Source of the DNA: Clostridiaceae bacterium
GTDB taxonomy: Bacteria; Bacillota; Clostridia; Oscillospirales; Butyricicoccaceae
Direction of reading: 5' to 3'
NCBI GenBank assembly: GCA_009911355.1
Contig: QXXE01000005.1
Coordinates: forward strand, 44,409 to 108,408
DNA: 64,000 bases
Shown here: positions 25,367 to 32,009 of the stretch, in pieces
How the letters are laid out: each line of letters starts with the position of its first letter
How positions within the stretch are numbered: position 1 is the first letter of the stretch
The notes under the pieces: generated by a model
The model's input: the letters and a program-made list of their open reading frames with translations, nothing else
Told to the model about the DNA's origin: nothing
The model's database searches: none
Program-made: the position numbers and the translations under genes

Positions 25367-26239
25367 TTATCGCGCGCGGAAAGCCTCGCTGCGGAACCGC
25401 ACCTTGCCCGCAAGCGCCTCGCGCAGCCGGGCGCACATGGACTCCCGGTCACGGTTCAGCGTCCCCGCGAGGTTCACATAGTTCGACGCGTGGTTTGCCC
25501 GGAAAACGCTGCCTTCCGAGTCGATATTTTCCAGCAATGTCAGCGTCTCTGCCGCGATCTCGACCGGCTCCATCAGGTAGAACCGCCCTTCCTCCCAATC
25601 GCGCATCAGCGGGGTCGGCAGCTCAAACAGCAGCGTCAGCAGCCCGATATATTCCGGCTTCATCTCAGACAGCGCGCGTGCAGTCTGGACAGCGTGCTCC
25701 TCCGAGCGTTCGAGCGAGCCCAGCCCCGCAATCGCCGTAACCGACAGCTTCATCCCGGCAGCCTTCACCATCTGCCCTGCGCGGACGATCTCCGCGGCAG
25801 TTTCACCCTTGTTCACCCGCCGCAGCACCTCGTCCGAGCCCGATTCCAGCCCCAGATAGACCATTTCCAGCCCCAGCTCGTGCAGCTCGTTCAGTTCCTC
25901 CTGTGTTTTCACCAGGATCGACTTTGGCGAACCATAGCTGGTAACGCGCTCACATTCCGGGAATTTCTCCCGGATATACCGCAGGATTTCCGCCAGATGG
26001 GCGGCGGGGCACATCAGCGCGTCGCCGTCCGCGAGGAAAATCCGGTCAACCCGCTGGTAAGCCGCGCGGGCAAGGTCAAAATCCGCCTTAACCTCTTCGA
26101 GCCTGCGTACGCGGAACCTCTTTTCCTTGTACATGTCGCAGAAAGTGCAGCGGTTGTGGCTGCATCCGATCGTCGCTTGTACGATCAGGCTGTACGCCTC
26201 GGACGGCGGGCGGAAAACCCGCCCTTCATATGGAATCAT
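25367..26239 (-). CDS. Radical SAM protein of unknown reaction (COG1032-like)
   Basis: The 290-residue product has the cluster motif TIGCSHNRCTFCDMYKEKRFR, in which the first two cysteines are four residues apart (C-x4-C-x2-C) rather than the classical three. It continues with DRIFLADGDALM, ERVTSYGSPKSI, LGLEMVYLGLESGSDEVLRRVNKGETAAEIV and FRANHASNYVNLAGTLNRD. This is a widespread clostridial family without an assigned substrate. It lacks a B12-binding N-terminal domain. The next gene upstream on the same strand is a small membrane-anchored acidic protein at 26341. Confidence 0.85.
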   Translation of the reverse strand: MIPYEGRVFRPPSEAYSLIVQATIGCSHNRCTFCDMYKEKRFRVRRLEEVKADFDLARAAYQRVDRIFLADGDALMCPAAHLAEILRYIREKFPECERVTSYGSPKSILVKTQEELNELHELGLEMVYLGLESGSDEVLRRVNKGETAAEIVRAGQMVKAAGMKLSVTAIAGLGSLERSEEHAVQTARALSEMKPEYIGLLTLLFELPTPLMRDWEEGRFYLMEPVEIAAETLTLLENIDSEGSVFRANHASNYVNLAGTLNRDRESMCARLREALAGKVRFRSEAFRAR

Positions 26240-26340
26240 CAGGGCACCCCTTTATACCTGTATTTTGCATCCTGCCCGCCGGGCGGCAAAAAGAAAGGCA
26301 GAGCCACGCTCCGCCTTGATCTTCTCCGTAAAACGCCGGG

Positions 26341-26655
26341 TTACTCCGCAGCAGGCTTTTCCTCTTCGTCCGCAACTTCCGCCGCTTCTTCTGCCGCGGG
26401 CTCTTCCGCCAGTTCAGCGGGGGCTTCTTCCGCTTCAGCCTGCGGCTCTTTGTCAAGGGCGGCGCACTCTTCGGCGCAGGTGCAGTCCGCGCATTCGTCA
26501 GCCTGTTCCATCATCTGGTCGAGTTCGTCCATCGCCTTAATCTCCGCTTCGTGGTAGATCTCCTCGCGCTGCTTACGCTTCAAAACCGCCAGCGCAACCG
26601 CGCCTGCACCGGCAAGGAAACCGCCCATCACTGCGAGCTTGCTGGATAACTTCAT
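26341..26655 (-). CDS. Small membrane-anchored acidic protein
   Basis: The 104-residue product has one N-terminal hydrophobic segment (LAVMGGFLAGAGAVALAVL, about residues 7-25), a basic stretch KRKQREE, a cysteine patch CADCTCAEEC at about 55-64 and a Glu/Ala low-complexity tail (about 70-104). No family recognised. It has a strong promoter at 26717-26746. The four closely spaced cysteines could bind a metal or form disulfides. Confidence 0.6.
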   Translation of the reverse strand: MKLSSKLAVMGGFLAGAGAVALAVLKRKQREEIYHEAEIKAMDELDQMMEQADECADCTCAEECAALDKEPQAEAEEAPAELAEEPAAEEAAEVADEEEKPAAE

Positions 26656-26716
26656 GATTTACACACGTCCTTCCGCGTTTGTTCGCAGCCGGTCGGGCTG
26701 CATTTATACTTCTGAC

Positions 26717-26746
26717 ATTTTACCACATATGGCGGCGGTTTGTCAA
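26717..26746 (-). promoter_or_regulatory. Promoter of the small acidic protein gene
   Basis: TTGACA (26746-26741), 18 bases and TAAAAT (26722-26717) on the minus strand, with TGTGG before the -10. Confidence 0.75.
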
Positions 26747-26900
26747 TCAAATATGCTTGAACACGCTCAAATTTTCTGGCAAACCCTTCACTCCGCCGCG
26801 TTTTTTGCAGTCCCGCCCCCCCAAGCGCCCCTTTCCAGGTTCGGGCGGCATACAGGGAATCAATTCCTCCCCTTTGGCGCATCCGTCAAAAAATGATATC

Positions 26901-26958
26901 GCGGGTAAAATCGTAGCAACTCCCCCTGGTTTCCTGAAATTGCAATCATTTTACCCGC
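26901..26958. promoter_or_regulatory. Inverted repeat upstream of the msmX-like gene, candidate operator
   Basis: GCGGGTAAAAT (26901-26911) and ATTTTACCCGC (26948-26958) are perfect inverted copies 36 bases apart. Further TTACCC-type boxes occur at 26970 (AATTACCCT) and 27043-27065 (GGTAAATAAATTACCC). The spacing and repetition suggest binding of a dimeric or looping regulator in front of the transporter ATPase gene. The 130 bases before this site contain nothing recognised. Confidence 0.4.
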
Positions 26959-26976
26959 AATGCTGCGAAATTACCC

Positions 26977-27005
26977 TTGCCGCGCGCCCTGCGGCGTGTT
27001 ATCCT
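26977..27005 (+). promoter_or_regulatory. Possible promoter of the msmX-like gene
   Basis: TTGCCG (26977-26982), 17 bases and TATCCT (27000-27005). The match is moderate; the leader would be about 95 bases. Confidence 0.4.
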
Positions 27006-27109
27006 AAGGGCAGGGAAAAGAAGCGGCGCACTGCACCGCACCCGGGCAGGTAAATAAATTACCCATCCGGAGCCACGATAATCTAAGAAAGAAGCGGAGG
27101 ACGCAAGTT

Positions 27110-28189
27110 ATGGCAAGCATCAGCTTTCAGCATGTAAAAAAGGTCTACCCCGGCAATGTAACGGTTGTCCCGGATTTGAACCTTGAAATCAAAGACAAGG
27201 AATTTGTCATTTTGGTCGGCCCGTCGGGCTGCGGCAAATCGACCACCCTGCGTATGATCGCCGGCCTTGAGGACATTTCCGACGGCCAGCTTTACATCGG
27301 CGACCGCCTTGTCAACGACGTTGCCCCGAAGGACCGCGACATCGCGATGGTGTTCCAGAACTACGCGCTTTATCCGCATATGACGGTTTATAAGAACATC
27401 GCATTCGGCCTGAGCCTGAAGAAAGTCCCGAAGGACGAGATTGACCGCAAGGTGCATGAAGCCGCAAAGGCGCTCGACCTCGAGCACCTGCTCAACCGCA
27501 AGCCGAAGGCGCTTTCCGGCGGCCAGCGCCAGCGTGTCGCGTTGGGGCGCGCGATGGTGCGCAACCCCGCCGTATTCCTGCTTGACGAGCCGCTTTCCAA
27601 CCTGGACGCGAAGCTGCGCACGGCGATGCGTTCGGAGATCAGCCGCCTGCACAAGCGCCTGCAAACGACCTTTGTGTACGTCACCCATGACCAGACCGAG
27701 GCGATGACAATGGGCGACCGTATTGTAGTCATGAAGGACGGCATTATCCAGCAGAACGACACGCCGCAGAACCTGTATGATTTCCCCTGCAACCTGTTTG
27801 TCGCGGGCTTTATTGGCTCGCCGCAGATGAACTTCATCGACGCGGTCATCCGCAAGAGCGGCTCGGGCTACGTAGCCGAGTTCTGCGGCAGCACCGCCCC
27901 GCTCAAGAGCAACAACGCGCTTGAAGCGTATGTTGGCAAGACTGTAATCCTGGGCATCCGTCCGGAGGACGTGATTGCGGGCGAAAGCGACGGCGTTGCG
28001 GCAAAGATCGATATCGCCGAGCTGATGGGCGCAGAGATCAACCTGTATCTGGACTGCCAGGGCGTCAAGCTGATCGCGCGCACCGCGTCGACGTTCAAGG
28101 GCCGTGAAGGCGACGTCGCGAAGTTTACGCTCAAGACGGAAAAAATCCACCTGTTCGACAAGGAAACCGAGCTGGCGATCTGCCACTAA
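27110..28189 (+). CDS. msmX: Carbohydrate ABC importer ATP-binding protein (MsmX/MalK/UgpC type)
   Basis: This 359-residue ATPase energises CUT1 sugar importers. It has Walker A GPSGCGKST, the Q-loop VFQNYALYPHMTVYKNI, signature LSGGQRQRVALGRAM, Walker B AVFLLDEPLSNLD, the H-loop YVTHDQTEAMTMGD, and a C-terminal OB/TOBE domain (about 235-359) with LGIRPEDV. It stands alone with no binding protein or permease beside it, the usual arrangement for MsmX-like subunits shared by several importers in Bacillota. GGAGG precedes the ATG. The sugar-binding lipoproteins at 489 and 62695 are of the other class (CUT2), so they need not be its partners. Confidence 0.9.
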   Translation: MASISFQHVKKVYPGNVTVVPDLNLEIKDKEFVILVGPSGCGKSTTLRMIAGLEDISDGQLYIGDRLVNDVAPKDRDIAMVFQNYALYPHMTVYKNIAFGLSLKKVPKDEIDRKVHEAAKALDLEHLLNRKPKALSGGQRQRVALGRAMVRNPAVFLLDEPLSNLDAKLRTAMRSEISRLHKRLQTTFVYVTHDQTEAMTMGDRIVVMKDGIIQQNDTPQNLYDFPCNLFVAGFIGSPQMNFIDAVIRKSGSGYVAEFCGSTAPLKSNNALEAYVGKTVILGIRPEDVIAGESDGVAAKIDIAELMGAEINLYLDCQGVKLIARTASTFKGREGDVAKFTLKTEKIHLFDKETELAICH

Positions 28190-28212
28190 GGCGCTGCTTT
28201 GCCGGAAATTTG

Positions 28213-28249
28213 AACCTCTGCGGGAGCGCTGGCTGTCCCCGCAGAGGTT
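28213..28249 (+). terminator. Hairpin after the msmX-like gene
   Basis: AACCTCTGCGGG (28213-28224) pairs with CCCGCAGAGGTT (28238-28249), a 12-bp stem 24 bases past the stop. The T tract is poor. Confidence 0.55.
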
Positions 28250-28345
28250 CCTCCGTGCCAGCCGTTTTTCTCGGAGGGGCCGGGAAGCCCCTTTTCCCTG
28301 CGCGCCAGTTCCATTTGGCCGTCCCCCACAGCCTGGAGGTTTCTT

Positions 28346-29221
28346 ATGACCCAAACCACAACCTTATCGCTCGCCCCTGCGAGCCCGGCCCCGTCCCTTA
28401 CGGGCGTGCTCAGCCTGTGCTTTGCGCGTCAGTTCCCGCTCACGCTGCCCGAGCCTTTCGAGGGCGCGCTGCCGGAGGGCTGCACCGAGCTGATTGCCGC
28501 GCTGGGCGGCAATCTAATGCTGGACAGCCAGGAAAACCGCGCGGTGCTTCCTGCGGGCAGCGCCGCACTGCTGTCTGTGCCGTGCGCATACACGCTATGC
28601 GCGGACGGTGCCGAGGCTTCGGCTGCGGTCGTCCGGCTGGCGGGCGGTCTTGCGGCGCAGCTTCTCGCGCCCGGCAATCCCTGCGAGATCTACCCGCAGG
28701 GGGCGGCGGCTGTCCGCGAAGCGGTGAATGCGCTGGCGGTGATGGAGCGGGAAAACGGCGCAGTTGATGCATTCACTGCGTCGGCACAGTGTTACACGCT
28801 GCTGATGAAGCTGTGCCGGATGCGGGAAGCGGGCGCGCCGGGGCGCTATTCGCTGCTGGTTGAGGCGGCGGTCGGCATAATTGACGAGGAATTTGCCTAT
28901 TTGGACGGGCTGGACGCGCTCGCGGATCGCCTTGAGGTTTCCAAGCCGCATTTAATCCGCACCTTCACCCACGAAGTCGGGATCTCCCCTGGCAAGTATA
29001 TCACACGCGCGCGCATTGAATATGCGAAGCTGCTGCTCAGTGAACCGGAGATGCCGGTTTCTTTTGCTGCGGAAGCGGCGGGCTTTGCGGGCGCGAATTA
29101 TTTTGCGAAGGTATTCCGGCGTGAGACGGGGCTTTCGCCCTCGGAGTTCCAGCAGACTGTACCGTCTGCGCGGCGGCGCAGCCGTGGGATGCGCGATGAA
29201 GACCGGCTATATATGCCTTAA
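28346..29221 (+). CDS. AraC-family transcriptional regulator
   Basis: The 291-residue product has an Ala/Leu-rich N-terminal half that looks like a cupin-type ligand domain (about residues 20-130), a linker, and a C-terminal AraC DNA-binding region (about 180-275): LDALADRLEVSKPHLIRTFTHEVGISPGKYITRARIEYAKLLL and VSFAAEAAGFAGANYFAKVFRRETGLSPSEFQ. GGAGG is 6 bases before the ATG. It lies just downstream of the msmX-like gene on the same strand; co-regulation with sugar uptake is plausible but not shown. A short basic tail follows the HTH. Confidence 0.87.
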   Translation: MTQTTTLSLAPASPAPSLTGVLSLCFARQFPLTLPEPFEGALPEGCTELIAALGGNLMLDSQENRAVLPAGSAALLSVPCAYTLCADGAEASAAVVRLAGGLAAQLLAPGNPCEIYPQGAAAVREAVNALAVMERENGAVDAFTASAQCYTLLMKLCRMREAGAPGRYSLLVEAAVGIIDEEFAYLDGLDALADRLEVSKPHLIRTFTHEVGISPGKYITRARIEYAKLLLSEPEMPVSFAAEAAGFAGANYFAKVFRRETGLSPSEFQQTVPSARRRSRGMRDEDRLYMP

Positions 29222-29276
29222 AACAGCAGGGCGGCACGCCTCTGGAGGGAACCTCCGGGGGCATTTCGCGTCTATG

Positions 29277-29371
29277 CGGTCTGCTCCAGGGGCTCTGCCC
29301 CCTGGACCCCCGCGATTTTTTTGAAAAAAAATCGAGTAAAAACTTCATTCCGCCTGCGGGCGGGACGAAGG
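29277..29371. repeat. Dispersed palindromic repeat, copy 8
   Basis: Module B type CCAGGGGCTCTGCCCCCTGG (29286-29305), module A in forward orientation with an A-for-T change balanced in the loop (29311-29334), GAGTAAAAACTTC and module C. Confidence 0.8.
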
Positions 29372-29421
29372 ACACGCAGCGGCGATTCCACACCGACTAA
29401 CCCTACGCTGAAAGGGATCAT

Positions 29422-30390
29422 ATGAGAGAATTTCAAATCAGGAAAAACGACAGCGGCCAACGGCTCAACAAATTTTTGGAAAAGGCCGTGCCGCGCCTGC
29501 CAGGCGGGCTCATGCACAAATACATCCGGCTAAAACGGATTAAAGTGAACGGCAAACGCACCGACCCGGCCTGCCGTCTGTCCGAGGGCGACACCGTGCA
29601 GCTGTACCTGAACGATGAATTTTTTGAAGCGCTGCACGAAGAAGAAGCCTATACCCACATCAAAGCCCCGCGCGTCGCCGTCGTGTACGAAGACGAAAAT
29701 ATCCTGCTTGTCAACAAGGAAGCAGGGATGGTCGTCCACGCGGACGAATCGGGCGGCAGCGACACGCTGATTGCGCATATCCAGGCATACCTGTGCCAGA
29801 GCGGGCAGTGGAACCCGGAGGACGAGCAGTCATTCACCCCCGCGCTGTGCAACCGCATTGACCGCAACACCGCCGGGATTGTCGTAGCCGCAAAGACCGC
29901 CGAAGCGCTGCGCATCCTGAACGAAGGCATCAAAAACCACGCGCTGAAAAAGCGTTACCTCTGCATCGTCCACGGCGAGCCCTCGCCTGAGGAGGGCAAA
30001 ATCAGCCTGTTCCTGCGCCGCGATGAAAAACGCAAGCAAGTAACCGCCCACCGCACCCAGATCCCGGGCTCGAAAACGGCGGTCACGCTGTATCGGGTAC
30101 TTGCCGTGCAGGATGGGCTCAGCCTTGTGCGCTGTGAGCTGGTCACCGGGCGCACCCACCAGATCCGCGCGCACATGGCGGCGGCCGGACACCCCCTGCT
30201 CGGCGACTGCAAATACGGCACCAACGAGCAGAACCGCCCGTTTGGCGAACGTTCGCAGCTGCTTTGCTCGTACCAGCTGACCTTCGACGGCCTCCCGGAA
30301 ACCTGCGCGCTCGGCTACCTCAACGGGCGCACCTTCACGGTCAAAAAAGTCCCTTTCCTGCAAAAATATTTCCCAAACATCAAACTTTAG
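29422..30390 (+). CDS. RluA-family 23S rRNA pseudouridine synthase
   Basis: The 322-residue product has an N-terminal S4 RNA-binding domain (about residues 12-75, QRLNKFLEKAVPRLP...IRLKRIKVNGKRTD) and a PseudoU_synth_2 catalytic domain with VVYEDENILLVNKEAGMVVH, CNRIDRNTAGIVVAAKT (the catalytic aspartate of the RxDxxTxG motif), LKKRYLCIVHGEP and CELVTGRTHQIRAHMAAAGHPLLGDCKYG. It modifies uridines in 23S rRNA, as RluC/RluD relatives do; the exact site is not inferable. A bidirectional terminator follows at 30479. Confidence 0.93.
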   Translation: MREFQIRKNDSGQRLNKFLEKAVPRLPGGLMHKYIRLKRIKVNGKRTDPACRLSEGDTVQLYLNDEFFEALHEEEAYTHIKAPRVAVVYEDENILLVNKEAGMVVHADESGGSDTLIAHIQAYLCQSGQWNPEDEQSFTPALCNRIDRNTAGIVVAAKTAEALRILNEGIKNHALKKRYLCIVHGEPSPEEGKISLFLRRDEKRKQVTAHRTQIPGSKTAVTLYRVLAVQDGLSLVRCELVTGRTHQIRAHMAAAGHPLLGDCKYGTNEQNRPFGERSQLLCSYQLTFDGLPETCALGYLNGRTFTVKKVPFLQKYFPNIKL

Positions 30391-30478
30391 AGCGCATTCC
30401 GGCTGGCTGTGCGGCACAATTTTCCACGGCAGGCAACCATCGCTCTTTCGCCCCAGTGAAAAGCCCTCGGAACGCGCA

Positions 30479-30506
30479 AAAAAAGGACGCCGAAGCGTCC
30501 TTTTTT
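30479..30506. terminator. Bidirectional rho-independent terminator
   Basis: AAAAAAGGACGC (30479-30490) pairs with GCGTCCTTTTTT (30495-30506) around the tetraloop CGAA. It ends the RluA-type gene and the convergent RNHCP gene. Confidence 0.92.
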
Positions 30507-30915
30507 AATAACCGAAATGCGCTGCAAGCTCTTCGAGCCGTTCAACCGGGAACGGCGGCAGCGCCAGCGGCTTCATCGCGATCGACATCAGCTTGACCGG
30601 GTTGTCGTCCGCCGCCGCCCGGTTCGAGTGCAGCGTCCCGCAGCGCCTGCACCGGTGGATCACCGCCCACTCGCCGCTCCCGCGCACCCAGACCCCGATC
30701 GGCTCCATAATCCCCCCGCATTCTGCCGCACGGTCGCCCGGCTCGTCGTCTACGTGCAGGCTTGACAAGCAGTTCGGGCAATGGTTCCTGTGCCCTGTCC
30801 CTGCGCCGTCCGGTATGACCTCGCGCCCACAGACCTTGCAGGTGAAAATATCGCTGCATCGATGGGTTTTATAATAATTTTTTTCGTATTTTTTCCGTTT
30901 ATTCTCCCGGTTCAT
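30505..30915 (-). CDS. RNHCP domain zinc-ribbon protein
   Basis: The 136-residue product carries the name-giving motif RNHCPNCLSSLH of the RNHCP domain (PF12647), with CKVCG before and HRCRRCGTLHSNR after, giving two CxxC zinc-binding pairs plus HCPNC. The N-terminus is strongly basic (MNRENKRKKYEKNYYK), suggesting contact with nucleic acid. Function is unknown for the family. AGGAGG precedes the ATG. Its last bases run into the terminator at 30479-30506. Confidence 0.85.
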   Translation of the reverse strand: MNRENKRKKYEKNYYKTHRCSDIFTCKVCGREVIPDGAGTGHRNHCPNCLSSLHVDDEPGDRAAECGGIMEPIGVWVRGSGEWAVIHRCRRCGTLHSNRAAADDNPVKLMSIAMKPLALPPFPVERLEELAAHFGY

Positions 30916-30951
30916 GGGATTTTCCTCCTAAAAGTTCGGTTTTCCTTACTT

Positions 30952-30986
30952 CCGGGAGGTTTGGCGCCTTTCCGTAAACCTCCCGG
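30952..30986. terminator. Hairpin between two zinc-ribbon genes
   Basis: CCGGGAGGTTT (30952-30962) pairs with AAACCTCCCGG (30976-30986). It lies 90 bases past the stop of the minus-strand gene at 31077. No T tract follows on that strand. Confidence 0.45.
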
Positions 30987-31076
30987 CTTACGCAAGCACC
31001 GACTTACAGTATTGCAGTTTCAAACAGCAGTCTCCTTCTCATAAAATTAACACAAATTTCACATTCCCGGCTGCGT

Positions 31077-31358
31077 TCAAAGCAGCCGCTCCCCGCAAAA
31101 AGGGCACTTCGCATCGTCGAAATCATGCGGCTCCCCACACTTCGGGCAGGGCACCTGCACCCGATCGGGCTCCTCGAATTCCATCGGGCGCACCGCGAAA
31201 AATTCCAGCTTCCCGCAGCTGCGGCACAGGAAAACTTCGGTTTCCAGCGACCCCGCGGCAATATTGCCCCAAATCCCGCCTAAAACCGACGCCCGCCCCA
31301 GCTGAAGCTGGTTCACGCCCAGCGATGACATCTCTGCCCCGCAATACGGGCAGTCCAT
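31077..31358 (-). CDS. Small zinc-ribbon protein
   Basis: The 93-residue product has three CxxC pairs: MDCPYCGAEM at the start, FLCRSCGKLEFF in the middle and PCPKCGEPHDFDDAKCPFCGERLL at the end, the last forming a classical zinc ribbon. The central part resembles PF20097-type 'DUF6487' cysteine-rich proteins, but I do not claim a family. Function unknown. GGAGG precedes the ATG. Confidence 0.65.
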   Translation of the reverse strand: MDCPYCGAEMSSLGVNQLQLGRASVLGGIWGNIAAGSLETEVFLCRSCGKLEFFAVRPMEFEEPDRVQVPCPKCGEPHDFDDAKCPFCGERLL

Positions 31359-31386
31359 AAAACCACTCCTCCAAGCAAACCAAAAA

Positions 31387-31622
31387 GCGGGGCAAAAGCA
31401 TCATTTTTCCGCCCCGCACGCAGTGCGCATCCAAAATCGCCGCAAAGCGGCGGTAAAATCCGGCGACATGCGCGTCGGATTTTACTCCTTTGCCTGAGCA
31501 AGGGTGCCCACAGGGCGCGCGCAGCCTCAGGCCGAACCGTCGTGCGCCCCAAAGGGGCGCACCGGCGGAGTCAAAACTTCCTTATCCCCTCCAATTCGGT
31601 GAAAATCCGCAGATTTTCACCG
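31387..31622. repeat. Cluster of five consecutive hairpins
   Basis: No gene lies here. Stems: GCGGGGC/GCCCCGC (31387-31417), CGCCGC/GCGGCG (31438-31452), TAAAATCCG/CGGATTTTA (31454-31484), GTGCGCCCC/GGGGCGCAC (31542-31562) and CGGTGAAAATC/GATTTTCACCG (31597-31622). The last begins 13 bases past the ireB stop and may terminate it. Confidence 0.6.
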
Positions 31623-31634
31623 AGACGCGGAGTG

Positions 31635-31880
31635 TCAGTCGTTCAGGTAGTTCTGTACCAGCTCCTGCATCAACTCGTCGCGGTCGATGCGCCGGATCAG
31701 CGAACGCGCATTGTTATGGTTCGTGATATATGTCGGGTCTTCGGAGAGCAGATAGCCAACGATCTGGTTGATCGGATTGTATCCTTTTTCCTTCAGCGCG
31801 TCATATACCGTTGTCAAGATACGCTTCATCTCCTTGTTGGAGTCGTCGATCAAGCTAAATTTTCTCGTCCCGTCAAGCAT
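31635..31880 (-). CDS. ireB: IreB family regulatory phosphoprotein (UPF0297)
   Basis: The 81-residue product is a clear DUF965/UPF0297 member: a flexible N-terminus with phosphorylatable residues ([22 protein letters not shown]), then [47 protein letters not shown]. In Enterococcus, IreB is phosphorylated by the PASTA kinase IreK and tunes cephalosporin resistance. Usual partners ruvX and alaS are not adjacent here; ruvX is about 8 kb away. It has its own promoter at 31978-32006. Confidence 0.95.
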   Translation of the reverse strand: MLDGTRKFSLIDDSNKEMKRILTTVYDALKEKGYNPINQIVGYLLSEDPTYITNHNNARSLIRRIDRDELMQELVQNYLND

Positions 31881-31977
31881 GGCGGCTCTCTCCTTTCTTG
31901 AGGATCATCTTCCGGCAGGCGCGGCTGCCTCCCCCGCCGGAGGGGCCCTTTGGTCCTCCCCCAAAGTCCCTAACACT

Positions 31978-32006
31978 AGAATAATACAAAAATCGCGATT
32001 TGTAAA
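31978..32006 (-). promoter_or_regulatory. ireB promoter
   Basis: TTTACA (32006-32001), 17 bases and TATTCT (31983-31978) on the minus strand; it starts inside the last bases after pheT. Confidence 0.6.
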
Positions 32007-32009
32007 GGG

